A DNA stretch of 64,000 nt from Phaeobacter inhibens DSM 16374 (GTDB lineage Bacteria > Pseudomonadota > Alphaproteobacteria > Rhodobacterales > Rhodobacteraceae): NCBI RefSeq assembly GCF_000473105.1, contig NZ_AXBB01000006.1:23580-87579 (forward strand). Reading direction: 5' to 3'. Below the pieces are notes generated by a model. The model was not told the origin of the DNA, ran no database searches, and saw only the letters and a program-made list of their open reading frames with translations. Made by a program: the position numbers and the translations under genes. Numbering within the stretch: position 1 is the first letter of the stretch; each line of letters begins with the position of its first letter. This document shows, piece by piece, positions 43,567 through 53,680 of this stretch.

Positions 43567-45270
43567 GTGACCAAACCCAATCAAAGACAAGCCCTTTCGG
43601 CCGTGCGCCAGATTCCTGGCATTCAGCATGCAGCCCGTATTGTGGCCTTCTACGGCGCATCTCGCTTGGATCCTGAGAAATCGATGCCCTCCCCAAATGA
43701 TTTGGAAGCCGCGAGTCAGCATGCAGGCGGGAGAGTTCTTGAAGAAGCCACTCAGGCACTTCTTGAGCTTTCGCCGAAGGCACGTCTGACCGCGATTGAC
43801 GAATTGATGGCATCTAATCATGGGCGCCACGAGCAATGGCTGCCCAAGGCCCCAGCAAAGCGCTTTGCAGAATTTTTCGATAACGCGAGTTCCGTACGCT
43901 GCTCGTTCGAGGCCTCCCTCCACACAGCACTGTTACTGGCAATGCAAGGCAAGGCAGTGCTCTTCGTAGCGCAAAATAAGGACATTTGTAACTTTGCACA
44001 AAGCCTCGCCGTTCTCTTGGAGTGCAAATTGCAGGTCCAATTCGCCGATCCTCTCGCACGTACAGATACCACCAAATTTGAAGCAGAAGTGGCCTTTCCT
44101 CCTTTCGGATCCAAGCCCATGAACACCGGCCAGATTCCGCGACGCACACTTGCGATATTGGACGCGGAAGAGGGAAAAAAGCGCCTAACCGAAGATGTGC
44201 TCGCTCTCGCCGATGCGCTAGCACAGTCGACCGGCCAAACCATCCTTTGTGTGCCAGATGGGCTAATGTATCGAGGCGTTGGCGTTGAGCCCCTAGCGCG
44301 CGAAGCGCTCGTTGCATCCGGTCGCTTGAAAGGCGTCCTCGCGGTTCCTGGCGGCATGATTTTCCCAAACACAATGATGGACACCGATGTTTTGGTTCTC
44401 ACCTCTTCCAACATGGATGGTTCCAAGGTCAGAATGCTCGATCTTTCTCATCCAAGCTTCTCAGGAAGGACAGTTAGGGGTCGCCCTGAAATATTGCCCG
44501 GTACGAACTGGGCCCGCTACTTGGAGGAAAGCACCGCAAACGATGAAACCTTCGCCAAGGACGTCTCACTCGAGGAGATCAAAGAGAAAGACTTCATCCT
44601 GAGCATCAACCGGTATCTGCTCCCGCCAGCGGCAGTCGCGCTGGAAGGCTTTCTGGAGCGCTCGCGCACGATTGAGTTGCAAGATGCGGTCGAACTGATC
44701 CGCCCTCTAAGTCTGGGCAAAGCAGAAGATGGCGAATTCACTATCTTCGAAGCATCGCCCGCCGATGTGAGCCAGCACGGCCTCCTGACACAACCGCACA
44801 AAATATCGACGCTAGAACGTGCGCAAATGCGCAAGGCTCGAAACCAACGGTTGCTTCCTGGCGATGTCATCTTGTCCGTGAAAGGTACGATCGGCACGGC
44901 AGGCCTCGTCCCCGCCGATGCGCCGACAAGTGACGAGGATGGGTTTTGGACGGCAGGTCAATCCTTCATGATCTTGCGCCCAAAACACGGGGGAGTTTCC
45001 GGTGTGGTTCTCTACGAGTACCTGGCAAATCCAACGGTTGTTGAAGCGCTGCGCACACTTGCTGGCGGTTCAGCGATACAATCCATCGCTATCAAAGATC
45101 TGAAGGCCTTCCGAGTTCCAATCCCCTCCGAAGAAGAAGCTGAACGTGCAGAACTCACATTCAAGCGGAGGCAAGAGCGGCATGCTCAGATCGAGGAAAT
45201 CATGGCCGAGATCGAAGCCGAGCGAACAAGCTCCTGGCCGAGCAGAGAGCTGAACCTAGAGAAACCCTGA
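43567..45270 (+). CDS. degenerate HsdM-like protein fused to a target-recognition domain
   Basis: 567 residues from a GTG start with AAGGGG upstream. Residues of about 60-330 align with the order of N6-adenine methyltransferase motifs, but the SAM loop (DPACGSGG in the family) reads RCSFEASLHT and motif IV NPPF reads FPPFGSKP. The rest of the HsdM fold is kept (GRLKGVLAVPGGMIFPNTMM). Residues of about 370-530 form a type I specificity (TRD) domain (LLPGDVILSVKGTIGTAGLV, GGSAIQSIAIKDLKAFRVP), ending in a coiled helix. This suggests a DNA-reading protein that cannot methylate. It precedes a complete hsdMSR set. Confidence 0.75.
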   Translation: MTKPNQRQALSAVRQIPGIQHAARIVAFYGASRLDPEKSMPSPNDLEAASQHAGGRVLEEATQALLELSPKARLTAIDELMASNHGRHEQWLPKAPAKRFAEFFDNASSVRCSFEASLHTALLLAMQGKAVLFVAQNKDICNFAQSLAVLLECKLQVQFADPLARTDTTKFEAEVAFPPFGSKPMNTGQIPRRTLAILDAEEGKKRLTEDVLALADALAQSTGQTILCVPDGLMYRGVGVEPLAREALVASGRLKGVLAVPGGMIFPNTMMDTDVLVLTSSNMDGSKVRMLDLSHPSFSGRTVRGRPEILPGTNWARYLEESTANDETFAKDVSLEEIKEKDFILSINRYLLPPAAVALEGFLERSRTIELQDAVELIRPLSLGKAEDGEFTIFEASPADVSQHGLLTQPHKISTLERAQMRKARNQRLLPGDVILSVKGTIGTAGLVPADAPTSDEDGFWTAGQSFMILRPKHGGVSGVVLYEYLANPTVVEALRTLAGGSAIQSIAIKDLKAFRVPIPSEEEAERAELTFKRRQERHAQIEEIMAEIEAERTSSWPSRELNLEKP

Positions 45271-45344
45271 CCTCCCGCTTTCAACCCTGACCAATTCATT
45301 TTCGCGCCAAGCGTGCAGCACCCAATCAGAACGAGACCTGAACC

Positions 45345-47387
45345 TTGAACACACAGACATCAACCACAGCAAAAGCCAACAACACCCACACGTCGCTCGC
45401 GGACTTCATTTGGAAGAATGCGGATGACCTCTGGGGCAACTTCAAACACGTCGATTTCGGCAAGATCATCCTGCCGTTCACGCTTCTCCGCCGCCTTGAA
45501 TGCGTCCTCGAGCCTACTCGGGAAGAAGCTGCCAAAATGCACAAGATGGCTGTTGAAAATGGGCTCGATGTCGATGTCATCCTTCGTCAGGCAACCGGCT
45601 ACCCGTTTTACAACACGTCAAGCTACAGCCTGGAAACACTGGGGTCTGGCCGCACCCGGCAGAACCTTGAGGACTACATCGCGAAGTTCTCCGGCAATGC
45701 CCGCGTGATCTTCGAACAGTTCGATTTCATCAACACGATCAGCCAGATGGATAAGAAGGGCGTTCTCTACAAGATCTGCCAAAACTTCGCCGCCATCGAC
45801 CTGCACCCCGACGCCGTTCCAGAGCGGACCATGTCCAACGTTTATGAACACCTGATCCGCCGCTTCGGGGCCGAGGTGAACGAAGCGGCCGAGGATTTCA
45901 TGACGCCCCGAGACGTGGTCCACCTGGGCATCGAGCTATTGCTCGAACCGGATGACCAGATGTTCATCGACAACCCCGGCATCATCCGCACGCTCTATGA
46001 CCCGACGATCGGCACCGGCGGCTTTGTCTCGGACGGGATGGAGCACGTTCAGTCGTTGCAGGATCGCTATGGCACCGCCCCGACTCTTGTTCCCTACGGC
46101 CAGGAACTGGAATCCGAAACCCACGCTGTCTGTTTGGCGAGCATGCTTCTGAAGACGCTCAAGTCCGATCCCGGCCGCGATCTGTCCCAGAACATCAAGC
46201 TTGGGAGCACTCTCTCGGCTGACAAATTCCGCCACGACAAATTCCACTACTGCGTCTCCAACCCGCCGTTCGGCAAAAAGTGGGAGTTGGACCAGGCCGA
46301 AGTCGTGCGCGAACACCGCGACCAGAAATTCGAGGGGCGCTTTGGCCCCAAACTGCCGCGTGTCAGTGACGGCTCGATGCTGTTCCTGTTGCACCTGCTC
46401 AGCAAGCTTGAAGACCCAGCAAAGGGCGGCGGGCGCGCGGCGATCGTGCTGTCGGGCTCTCCCCTCTTCAACGGCAACGCTGGTCAGGGTGAATCTGAAA
46501 TCCGCCGCCACCTGCTGGAACAAGACGTGGTCGAGGCCATCATCGCCCTGCCGACCGAGATTTTCTTCCGCACCGGCATCGGCACCTACATCTGGGTTCT
46601 GTCCAACCGCAAGCCTGCTGACCGGCGCGGCAAGGTTCAACTGATCGACGCGACCGAGATGTTTGAACCGCTCCGCAAGAGCGAGGGCAACAAGCGCCGC
46701 AAGATTGGAGAGGATCAAATCCGCGATATCGTGCAGCTCTATGCCGACTTCGAGCCCACGAAGAAAAGCCTCATCCTCGACGCGCAGGACTTCGGCTATC
46801 GCCGCATCAAGGTGCTGCGCCCGCTGCGCCACAAGATCGTTGTGTCGGACGCAGGGATTGAGGCGCTGGCTGAACACAAGGCGTGGGAAAAGCGCACGGA
46901 TGATCAGCGGCAGGGATGGCGCAAGTTGTTGGCGGAGCATGCAGGCACCGACCATGACTGGCACTGGATCGACAGCTTTGCCAAGGCGGCGGCAAAGAAG
47001 GACGCGAACCTCGGGAAAGCCGACGCGGCGCTGATCAAGGCGTTTCAAAAGGCCTTTGGCGTGCGGGATGAAGATCTGGACCCGGTCAAGGACAAGAAAG
47101 GGAACCTGATCCCCGACGATGACCTGACGGATTATGAGAACGTGCCCATGGGCACCGATATCCATGACTACCTCGCGACCGAGGTCACGCCCCACGCCCA
47201 TGACGCCTATATCGACGAAACCTATGTGGATGAAAGCGATGGCGAAATTGGGATCGTAGGCTACGAGATCAACTTCAACCGCTATTTTTATGAATACGTG
47301 CCGCCTCGCGATCTGGGCGACATCGATGAAGACTTGAAGGCAATCGAGGCCTCGATTGCGGAAGTTTTGGCCGAGGTGACGGAATGA
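45345..47387 (+). CDS. hsdM: type I restriction-modification methyltransferase subunit
   Basis: 680 residues from a TTG start. The N-terminal HsdM helical domain (ADFIWKNADDLWGNFKHVDF) is followed by the catalytic domain with motif I DPTIGTGGF (about 218-226) and motif IV NPPFGKKW (about 306). Both are intact, in contrast to the preceding gene. It transfers methyl groups to adenine in the sequence chosen by HsdS. The C-terminal extension of about 200 residues is longer than in short HsdM proteins. ATGA overlap with hsdS. Confidence 0.93.
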   Translation: MNTQTSTTAKANNTHTSLADFIWKNADDLWGNFKHVDFGKIILPFTLLRRLECVLEPTREEAAKMHKMAVENGLDVDVILRQATGYPFYNTSSYSLETLGSGRTRQNLEDYIAKFSGNARVIFEQFDFINTISQMDKKGVLYKICQNFAAIDLHPDAVPERTMSNVYEHLIRRFGAEVNEAAEDFMTPRDVVHLGIELLLEPDDQMFIDNPGIIRTLYDPTIGTGGFVSDGMEHVQSLQDRYGTAPTLVPYGQELESETHAVCLASMLLKTLKSDPGRDLSQNIKLGSTLSADKFRHDKFHYCVSNPPFGKKWELDQAEVVREHRDQKFEGRFGPKLPRVSDGSMLFLLHLLSKLEDPAKGGGRAAIVLSGSPLFNGNAGQGESEIRRHLLEQDVVEAIIALPTEIFFRTGIGTYIWVLSNRKPADRRGKVQLIDATEMFEPLRKSEGNKRRKIGEDQIRDIVQLYADFEPTKKSLILDAQDFGYRRIKVLRPLRHKIVVSDAGIEALAEHKAWEKRTDDQRQGWRKLLAEHAGTDHDWHWIDSFAKAAAKKDANLGKADAALIKAFQKAFGVRDEDLDPVKDKKGNLIPDDDLTDYENVPMGTDIHDYLATEVTPHAHDAYIDETYVDESDGEIGIVGYEINFNRYFYEYVPPRDLGDIDEDLKAIEASIAEVLAEVTE

Positions 47388-48679
47388 GCTTAGAGGTTAT
47401 CAACGGCCACAAAGCCGTAATCAATGGCGTCCCGAGCGATTGGACCCAATCAAGAATGCGGGACGCGGTTGGTAGCTATCAACTTGAAAAAAACGAGGAC
47501 CCAGAGCCGGTTGTTTTGTCTTTGACGAAACAAGGGGTTCGAGTGAAGACCGACTTGAGCTTCGGCAAATCGACCGACAGCTACATAGGGCATCAGATAG
47601 TTGAACAGGGTCAATTTGTCTTTACGCCACGCGACTTTGACGCTACGCCCATTCTTTGTGGCCTGAGCCCGACGAAAGGCTGCATAAGCAACCTCTACAT
47701 TGTTTTCGACGTCGCTGAGCGGATGGATCCTCGGTTCCTAGAGTACTATTTCTGGGGCCTCAAATACGGATATGACTACTTCGCAAAACTTAGCCATGGC
47801 ATGCGCTATTCCTTCAACCGGGAACAGTTCGAGCGAATTCCTTTGGTTTATCCCGAAAAGCGCCAGCAAACAGCTATCGCCGACTACCTTGACCGCGAAA
47901 CCGGGCGGATAGATGGGTTGATTGCAAAAAAGACGCGCTTCATCGCTCTGCTCAAGGAAAAGCGCGCGGCCGTCATCAGCCTCGCAGTCACGAAAGGCAT
48001 TGACCCATCAGCGCAGATGAAGCCGTCTGGGGTAGACTGGATAGGAGACATTCCACAGACTTGGCGCTCAACAAAGCTGGGTTATCTTGGCCGTTCCGCG
48101 AATGGTATCAATATCGGCGGCGATGCTTTCGGTAAGGGCCATCCCTTCGTGAGCTATGGAGACGTCTATAAAAATCGCCAATTGCCAGAGACTGTAAGCG
48201 GGTTGGTGGAATCTACGCGGGCTGACCGTGTCTCATACTCTATCAAGAAGGGCGATATTCTTTTCACTCGTACTTCAGAAACGATTGATGAAATAGCATT
48301 TCCCAGTGTTTGCCTGAAGACTATTCCAGATGCCGTATTTGCCGGTTTTCTTATCCGCTTCAGACCTTACGAAGGTATGTTGGATGGCCTTTTCTCCAAA
48401 TATGCATTTCAAAGTTCGAGCATACGACACTACTTTGGAAAAGAAATGAAATTGGTAACTCGCGCGTCTTTGAGTCAAGGACTACTCCAAAGTCTGCCGG
48501 TACCGCTGCCTCCAATTGAGGAGCAAAGACGTATCGGCGCTTATCTAGAGCGTCAAAATGATCGCTTTGAGGCTTTGATGCAAAACACACAAGAAACAAT
48601 AGAACTTTTGAAAGAACGGCGCGCGGCGCTCATTACGGCGGCGGTGACTGGTAAGATTGATGTGAGGGCCGCAGCATGA
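47384..48679 (+). CDS. hsdS: type I restriction-modification specificity subunit
   Basis: 431 residues with two target-recognition domains, each followed by a conserved helix (QTAIADYLDRETGRIDGLIA near 160-185 and RRIGAYLERQNDRFEALMQN near 385-410). It defines the bipartite recognition site of the complex. The GC content dips in both TRDs, the usual sign of domain exchange between systems. ATGA overlaps on both sides. Confidence 0.92.
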   Translation: MSLEVINGHKAVINGVPSDWTQSRMRDAVGSYQLEKNEDPEPVVLSLTKQGVRVKTDLSFGKSTDSYIGHQIVEQGQFVFTPRDFDATPILCGLSPTKGCISNLYIVFDVAERMDPRFLEYYFWGLKYGYDYFAKLSHGMRYSFNREQFERIPLVYPEKRQQTAIADYLDRETGRIDGLIAKKTRFIALLKEKRAAVISLAVTKGIDPSAQMKPSGVDWIGDIPQTWRSTKLGYLGRSANGINIGGDAFGKGHPFVSYGDVYKNRQLPETVSGLVESTRADRVSYSIKKGDILFTRTSETIDEIAFPSVCLKTIPDAVFAGFLIRFRPYEGMLDGLFSKYAFQSSSIRHYFGKEMKLVTRASLSQGLLQSLPVPLPPIEEQRRIGAYLERQNDRFEALMQNTQETIELLKERRAALITAAVTGKIDVRAAA

Positions 48680-51600
48680 GCGATTTGCACCACGAAAAAC
48701 ACCTTGAGGCCTATATCGTCAAGAAGCTGACGGAACAGGGCTGGCTGCTTGGCGAGACCAAAGGCTTTGACCAGGATACCGCCGTCTACACCGAAGATTT
48801 GGAGGCCTGGATCCAAGAGACCCAAGGACCGAAATGGGACAAGCTCGTCGCGCTGAACGGCGAACGCGCCCGCGAAACGCTTCTATCCCGCCTAGATGCC
48901 GCCTTGGCAAAACAAGGCACCATTCAGGTTCTGCGCCGTGGCTTTTCTATCGCGGGCTGCGGTCAGATCGACATGTCCGAGGCCGCGCCCGAAGATCAGC
49001 GCAACGAGACGATCATCGCACGCTATGCCGCCAACCGGCTGCGCGTTGTCCCCCAGCTGAAGTATCATCCCGGCCGCGAGCTGGCGATCGACCTGGGCCT
49101 CTTCATCAACGGGCTGCCTGTGGCCACAGTCGAGCTCAAGACCGACTTCACCCAATCCGCCGAAAGCGCGCGCGAACAATACAAGCGTGACCGCCTGCCC
49201 GAGGATCCAGCCACCGGGCGCAAACACCCGCTGCTGACGTTTAAACGCGGTGCCATCGTGCATTTCGCGATGTCCGATAGCGAGATTTGGATGGCCACGA
49301 AACTGGCGGGCGAGAACACCTATTTCCTGCCCTTCAACCGTGGCCATGACGGCAAAGGCGGCAACCCGCCCCGTGACGACGGCGAATACCCCGTTGCCTA
49401 TTTCTGGGAAGAGATTTGTCAGCCCGATGCCTTCCTGCGGATCTTCCACAGCTTTGTCTATGTCGAGAAGAAGGATGTGGTGGACCTGAAGGGCAATTGG
49501 TCGGTCAAGGAAACGCTAATCTTCCCGCGTTTTCATCAACACTACGCCGTCAACAAGATGATCGCGGATGCCAAGGAGAAAGGCCCTGGGCACGCTTACC
49601 TTTGCGAACATAGTGCGGGATCGGGCAAGACATCGACGATTGCCTGGACTGCCCACGACCTGACCAAGCTGCGCCACGATGACGGCAAGGCCGTCTTTGA
49701 CACCGTAATCATCGTGACGGACCGGACTGTGCTGGATGGCCAGCTGCAAGACGCTGTTCAGCAGATCGACCACCGCAAGGGCATGATCGCTGCCATTGAC
49801 CGCGAAACAAGCTCCAAGACGAAAACGGCTCAGTTGACGGAAGCCATGCTGAAGGGCGTGCCGATTATCGTGGTGACGCTGCAGACATTCCCGCATGCGA
49901 TGGAAGCGATCCTGACGGAAACCTCGTTGAAGGATCGTAGCTTTGCCGTGATCATCGATGAGGCGCATACGTCGCAAACCGGCAGCACGGCGTCGAAGCT
50001 GCAGGCGACCCTCGCGCTTTCGTCGGCCAAAGACACCGCGAACATGACGGTCGAAGAGCTTTTGACCGAGATCCAGAAAAGCCGCGCCCGGCCGAAGAAC
50101 CTGTCCCATTTCGCGTTCACTGCGACACCGAAACACTCGACCTTAATGTTGTTCGGACGGCCGCAGGGCACGTCCCGCCCGGCAGGTCCGGAAAACCTTC
50201 CGCGCGCGTTCCACAAATACGAGATGCGCCAGGCCATTGATGAGGGGTTCATCCTCGACGTGCTCAAGGGCTACGTCTCATACAAGACCGCCTTCAATCT
50301 GGGAAAAGAACTGGAAGACAAAAAGCGCGTCGACGGCAAGGCGGCCAAGCGGGCGCTTGCCAAATGGATGAGCCTGCACCCCACGAACGTCACCCAGAAG
50401 GTGCAGTTCATTATGGAGCACTTCCGGCACAACGTTTCGCCTCTCCTTGACGGAAAGGCGAAGGCAATGGTTGTGACGAGCTCACGTGCGGCGGCTGTCC
50501 GCTACAAGAAGGCCTTCGATGCTTTTGTCATTGCGAACCCCCAGTACAAACACGTTCGCGCGCTGGTCGCTTTCTCGGGAAAGCTCAGCGGCAAGGATGT
50601 CATGCATTCCGATGACGCGCAGATTTCAGGCGATCTGTTCGTTTGTGACGACGATGCCGAATTCACTGAAAGCAACATGAATACGGGCGTCGAGGTCAAG
50701 GACCTGCGGATCGCATTTGATAGGCCGGAATTTAGAGTGATGTTGGTCGCCAATAAGTTCCAGACGGGCTTCGACCAGCCGAAGCTCGTTGCTATGTATG
50801 TCGACAAGAAGATCGCGAATGAAGTCGAAATCGTTCAAACGCTATCGCGCCTCAATCGCACTTTCCCAGGCAAGGAAGAAACCTTCGTCATCGATTTCGT
50901 AAACGACCCGGAAGCGATCCGAGCGGCCTTCAAAAAATACGATTCCGGCGCGCAAATCACCGAGGTTCAAGACCCAAATGTCATCTACGACATGAAGGAT
51001 ACGCTTGACGAACAGGGCATCTACTCGGACGAAGACATTGAAGCGTTCAAGGTCGCGCGCTTCGAAACCGCCAAGACCTTCGACACCGGCGAAGAAGACC
51101 ACCACAAGGCGATGTTTGCTGCCACCCAACGACCGACCGACCTGTTCAACGCTCGCCTCAAAGCGCTCCGCGAAGAGGCCGCTCGGTGCGAAGTTGAATT
51201 CCTGAAGGCAACCGAGGCAGGAGACGATGCCTCGGCGAAAAAGGCCGAGCATGAAAGGATGCAAGTAGAAGAGAGCATCGGTCGGATGCTGGAGTTCAAG
51301 TCGGGATTGGCTAGGTTTTCCAGGACCTACACATACATCGCGCAATTGCTGGATCTTGGGGATCCCAGCATGGAGAATTTTGCCGCTTTCACAAAACTTC
51401 TGGCAAACCGCCTCAATGGCGTTCCTCCCGAGCACGTAGATCTCAGAGGCATTTCTCTGACGGGATACGACATTAAAAAGAACGATGACCAGGGCAACAA
51501 CGGTGATGACCCAGATCCAAACTTGAAGCCCTCTGGACCGGGCGGTTCAAATGCGCCCGGTAAGCTTCCTGTCTACCTCCAGGAGCTGATCGAACGATTG

Positions 51601-51909
51601 AACGGTATCTTTGGCGAAGCCGCTCCGATCAAAGACCAAGCAAGCTTCGTAAACCAAATCGTTTCGATTACCCGTGGAAACAGCATCGTAAGAGCGCAAG
51701 TTGAGGAAAACTCTAAAGACCAAGCGTTGAAAGGAAGCCTTCCCGGCGCGGTTCAAGGCGCGGTGGTGCGTGCCATGAGTTCGAACAACGCTTTGGCCAC
51801 GCATCTTCTCAAGGAAGACAAACAAGGCCTCGGCATCCTTACGAACCTTATTTACGATCTGATCAAAGCGGGGAAAGATATCGACCTTGGAGAGCTCGAC
51901 GATGTCTAA
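48676..51909 (+). CDS. hsdR: type I restriction endonuclease subunit
   Basis: 1077 residues. The PD-(D/E)xK nuclease is at the N-terminus (D139 in ELAIDLGLFINGLP, then E153-L-K155 in VATVELKTD). The SF2 translocase follows with Walker A SAGSGKTS (about 312-319), DEAH in IIDEAHTSQTG (about 428), and motif III FTATPKH. The C-terminal helical region ends LGELDDV. It translocates and cleaves unmethylated DNA with HsdMS. The normal length and intact motifs indicate a working system. Confidence 0.93.
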   Translation: MSDLHHEKHLEAYIVKKLTEQGWLLGETKGFDQDTAVYTEDLEAWIQETQGPKWDKLVALNGERARETLLSRLDAALAKQGTIQVLRRGFSIAGCGQIDMSEAAPEDQRNETIIARYAANRLRVVPQLKYHPGRELAIDLGLFINGLPVATVELKTDFTQSAESAREQYKRDRLPEDPATGRKHPLLTFKRGAIVHFAMSDSEIWMATKLAGENTYFLPFNRGHDGKGGNPPRDDGEYPVAYFWEEICQPDAFLRIFHSFVYVEKKDVVDLKGNWSVKETLIFPRFHQHYAVNKMIADAKEKGPGHAYLCEHSAGSGKTSTIAWTAHDLTKLRHDDGKAVFDTVIIVTDRTVLDGQLQDAVQQIDHRKGMIAAIDRETSSKTKTAQLTEAMLKGVPIIVVTLQTFPHAMEAILTETSLKDRSFAVIIDEAHTSQTGSTASKLQATLALSSAKDTANMTVEELLTEIQKSRARPKNLSHFAFTATPKHSTLMLFGRPQGTSRPAGPENLPRAFHKYEMRQAIDEGFILDVLKGYVSYKTAFNLGKELEDKKRVDGKAAKRALAKWMSLHPTNVTQKVQFIMEHFRHNVSPLLDGKAKAMVVTSSRAAAVRYKKAFDAFVIANPQYKHVRALVAFSGKLSGKDVMHSDDAQISGDLFVCDDDAEFTESNMNTGVEVKDLRIAFDRPEFRVMLVANKFQTGFDQPKLVAMYVDKKIANEVEIVQTLSRLNRTFPGKEETFVIDFVNDPEAIRAAFKKYDSGAQITEVQDPNVIYDMKDTLDEQGIYSDEDIEAFKVARFETAKTFDTGEEDHHKAMFAATQRPTDLFNARLKALREEAARCEVEFLKATEAGDDASAKKAEHERMQVEESIGRMLEFKSGLARFSRTYTYIAQLLDLGDPSMENFAAFTKLLANRLNGVPPEHVDLRGISLTGYDIKKNDDQGNNGDDPDPNLKPSGPGGSNAPGKLPVYLQELIERLNGIFGEAAPIKDQASFVNQIVSITRGNSIVRAQVEENSKDQALKGSLPGAVQGAVVRAMSSNNALATHLLKEDKQGLGILTNLIYDLIKAGKDIDLGELDDV

Positions 51910-52045
51910 ATCGAGCGCTTTTAGCGCCGAATGGCCCCCAAAAGCATGCGCCAAGGAAAGCGAGCACTGTGCGACCAGCTCGTTATGGCGATGCACCGTC
52001 TTGCATGCCACCTCCACCTGCAATCAATTAGAGGCGGCACTATGA
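51902..52045 (+). CDS. possible 47-residue cysteine-containing ORF overlapping hsdR and the DUF6615 gene
   Basis: The ATG overlaps the hsdR stop (ATGTCTAA) and the TGA overlaps the next ATG (ATGA), so the frame bridges the two genes exactly. The product (MSKSSAFSAEWPPKACAKES and onward) has four cysteines and no known family. The perfect coupling at both ends is the only support; chance is possible. Confidence 0.35.
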   Translation: MSKSSAFSAEWPPKACAKESEHCATSSLWRCTVLHATSTCNQLEAAL

Positions 52046-52506
52046 GGTTTTGGCCTGGCAAACCCAATATACATGCCTTGGGAATGCAAAAATATCTGCG
52101 CGAATTGTCGGGTGTTATTTGGCGAGAACAGAACAACGCCTACAGAGAAGGGTTAAATCTTCAGGAAGAAACGATAACTGAGTGTCTGCTGCTGCAAATG
52201 GCACGTGACCTCCCGAAGGCTGGGTTCCGAGTTAGACTATTTACCCGAGAACGCGAGAAAGATACCGGTGCAGACTGGGTTTGGTTCTTTAAACAAGGGT
52301 CGTGCCGCATTGGTTTCCGGGTTCAGGCCAAGAAGCTGTATAGGCGGCATGATCGAAGGCTCGGAAGAACCAACCAGTTGATGCCGGGGCGGTACGATGG
52401 ACATGTGCTGAAGAAGGGTCAGACGAAAACTCTGATCAAGCGCGCGGGGCCAAATAATCCCATCTACGTTTTCTACAACCACGATCATGGACCTGTCGCG
52501 GTTTGA
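52042..52506 (+). pseudogene. DUF6615-like gene, 3' end cut by IS3 element
   Basis: 154 codons from ATG 52042 (GAGGCGG upstream). The DUF6615 core is recognisable: ETITECLLLQMARDLP, FTREREKDTGADWVWFF, GFRVQAKKL, ending NPIYVFYNHDHGPVAV. The stop at 52504-52506 abuts the left end of the IS, so the original C-terminus (probably another 80-100 residues) is gone. This family is found beside restriction systems; its role is unknown. A residual function cannot be excluded. Confidence 0.65.
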
Positions 52507-52550
52507 TGCCGCTCCTTTGATAGCATTTACTGCACCAAAGGAGATGAACT

Positions 52551-52826
52551 ATGGGACTAAAACGGACGGACGAATTTCGCCAAGATGCGGTGCGGATTGC
52601 GTTAACCAGCGGGCTAACGCGTAAGCAGGTGGCGGATGATCTTGGCGTCGGTATGTCGACGCTGAACAAATGGATCACCGCGCACAGAGATACAGACGTG
52701 GTGTCGAAAGAAGATTTGAGCCTTGCTCAAGAGAATGACCGGCTTAGGCGTGAGAACCGCATTCTCAAGGAGGAGCGGGACATCCTAAAAAAAGCAACGC
52801 AGTTCTTCGCGAGCCAAAAGCCATGA
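52551..52826 (+). CDS. IS3-family transposase OrfA
   Basis: 91 residues with a helix-turn-helix (VRIALTSGLTRKQVADDLGV) and a leucine-zipper-like C-terminus (NDRLRRENRILKEERDILKK). A run of seven A (52788-52794) near the end is a likely slippery site for making the OrfAB fusion transposase. ATGA overlap with OrfB. Confidence 0.9.
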   Translation: MGLKRTDEFRQDAVRIALTSGLTRKQVADDLGVGMSTLNKWITAHRDTDVVSKEDLSLAQENDRLRRENRILKEERDILKKATQFFASQKP

Positions 52827-53680
52827 GGTTTAGGTTCATCGAAGAACACCGGGATGCGTTTCCGGCAGCGCGCCTGTGTCAGGTTATGGATGTCAGCCTG
52901 CGCGGTTTGCGTGCGTTCCGCAGTCGGCCAGCCAGCCGCAGACAGCGATCTGACCTGGTCACGCTGGCGCATATCAAAGAACAGTCGCGTCTCAGTTTAG
53001 GCAGTTATGGCAGGCCGCGTATGACCGAAGAGCTGAAGGAGATCGGCTTGGATGTTGGCCATCGCCGTGTGGGCAGATTGATGCGTCAGAACGGCATATC
53101 TGTTGTTCGGACCCGCAAACACAAGGTGACCACTGACAGCGATCATAAGCTCAATATAGCACCCAACCTGCTGGATCGTGACTTCAACGCTGATAAACAA
53201 AACCAGAAATGGGCGGGTGACATCAGCTATGTCTGGACGCGCGAAGGCTGGTTGTATTTGGCTGTTATCCTGGACCTACATTCCAGGCGGGTAATCGGTT
53301 GGGCCGTTAGCAACCGCATGAAACGCGACTTGGCAATCCGAGCGTTGAACATGGCCATCGCGTTCCGGCAACCGCCCAAGGACTGCATCCACCACACCGA
53401 TCGCGGATCGCAATATTGTTCTCATGATTATCAGAAGATCCTGCGCCAGCACGGCTTTAAGGTGTCCATGAGCGGCAAGGGTAATTGTTACGACAATGCT
53501 GCCGTCGAAACCTTCTTTAAGACGATCAAGGCGGAGCTGATCTGGCGGCATCCTTGGGAGACACGGCGGAAGGCTGAGATGGCAATCTTCGAATACATCA
53601 ACGGGTTCTACAATCCACGACGCCGTCACTCAGCACTGGGCTGGATAAGCCCGGTCGCTTTCGAACGGAAGGTGGCTTAA
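52823..53680 (+). CDS. IS3-family transposase OrfB (DDE integrase core)
   Basis: 285 residues. HTH_21-like N-terminus (RPRMTEELKEIGLDVGHRRV), then the DDE core: aspartate in WAGDISYV, aspartate in HHTDRGSQY, and glutamate in NAAVETFFKTIKAE. The frame is intact, so the element may be active. The stop lies 11 bases before the right terminal repeat. Confidence 0.92.
   Translation: MRFRFIEEHRDAFPAARLCQVMDVSLRGLRAFRSRPASRRQRSDLVTLAHIKEQSRLSLGSYGRPRMTEELKEIGLDVGHRRVGRLMRQNGISVVRTRKHKVTTDSDHKLNIAPNLLDRDFNADKQNQKWAGDISYVWTREGWLYLAVILDLHSRRVIGWAVSNRMKRDLAIRALNMAIAFRQPPKDCIHHTDRGSQYCSHDYQKILRQHGFKVSMSGKGNCYDNAAVETFFKTIKAELIWRHPWETRRKAEMAIFEYINGFYNPRRRHSALGWISPVAFERKVA

Noticed and set aside
45936..47201. 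421-residue minus frame opposite hsdM
   Set aside because: Mirror frame of the strongly supported hsdM gene.
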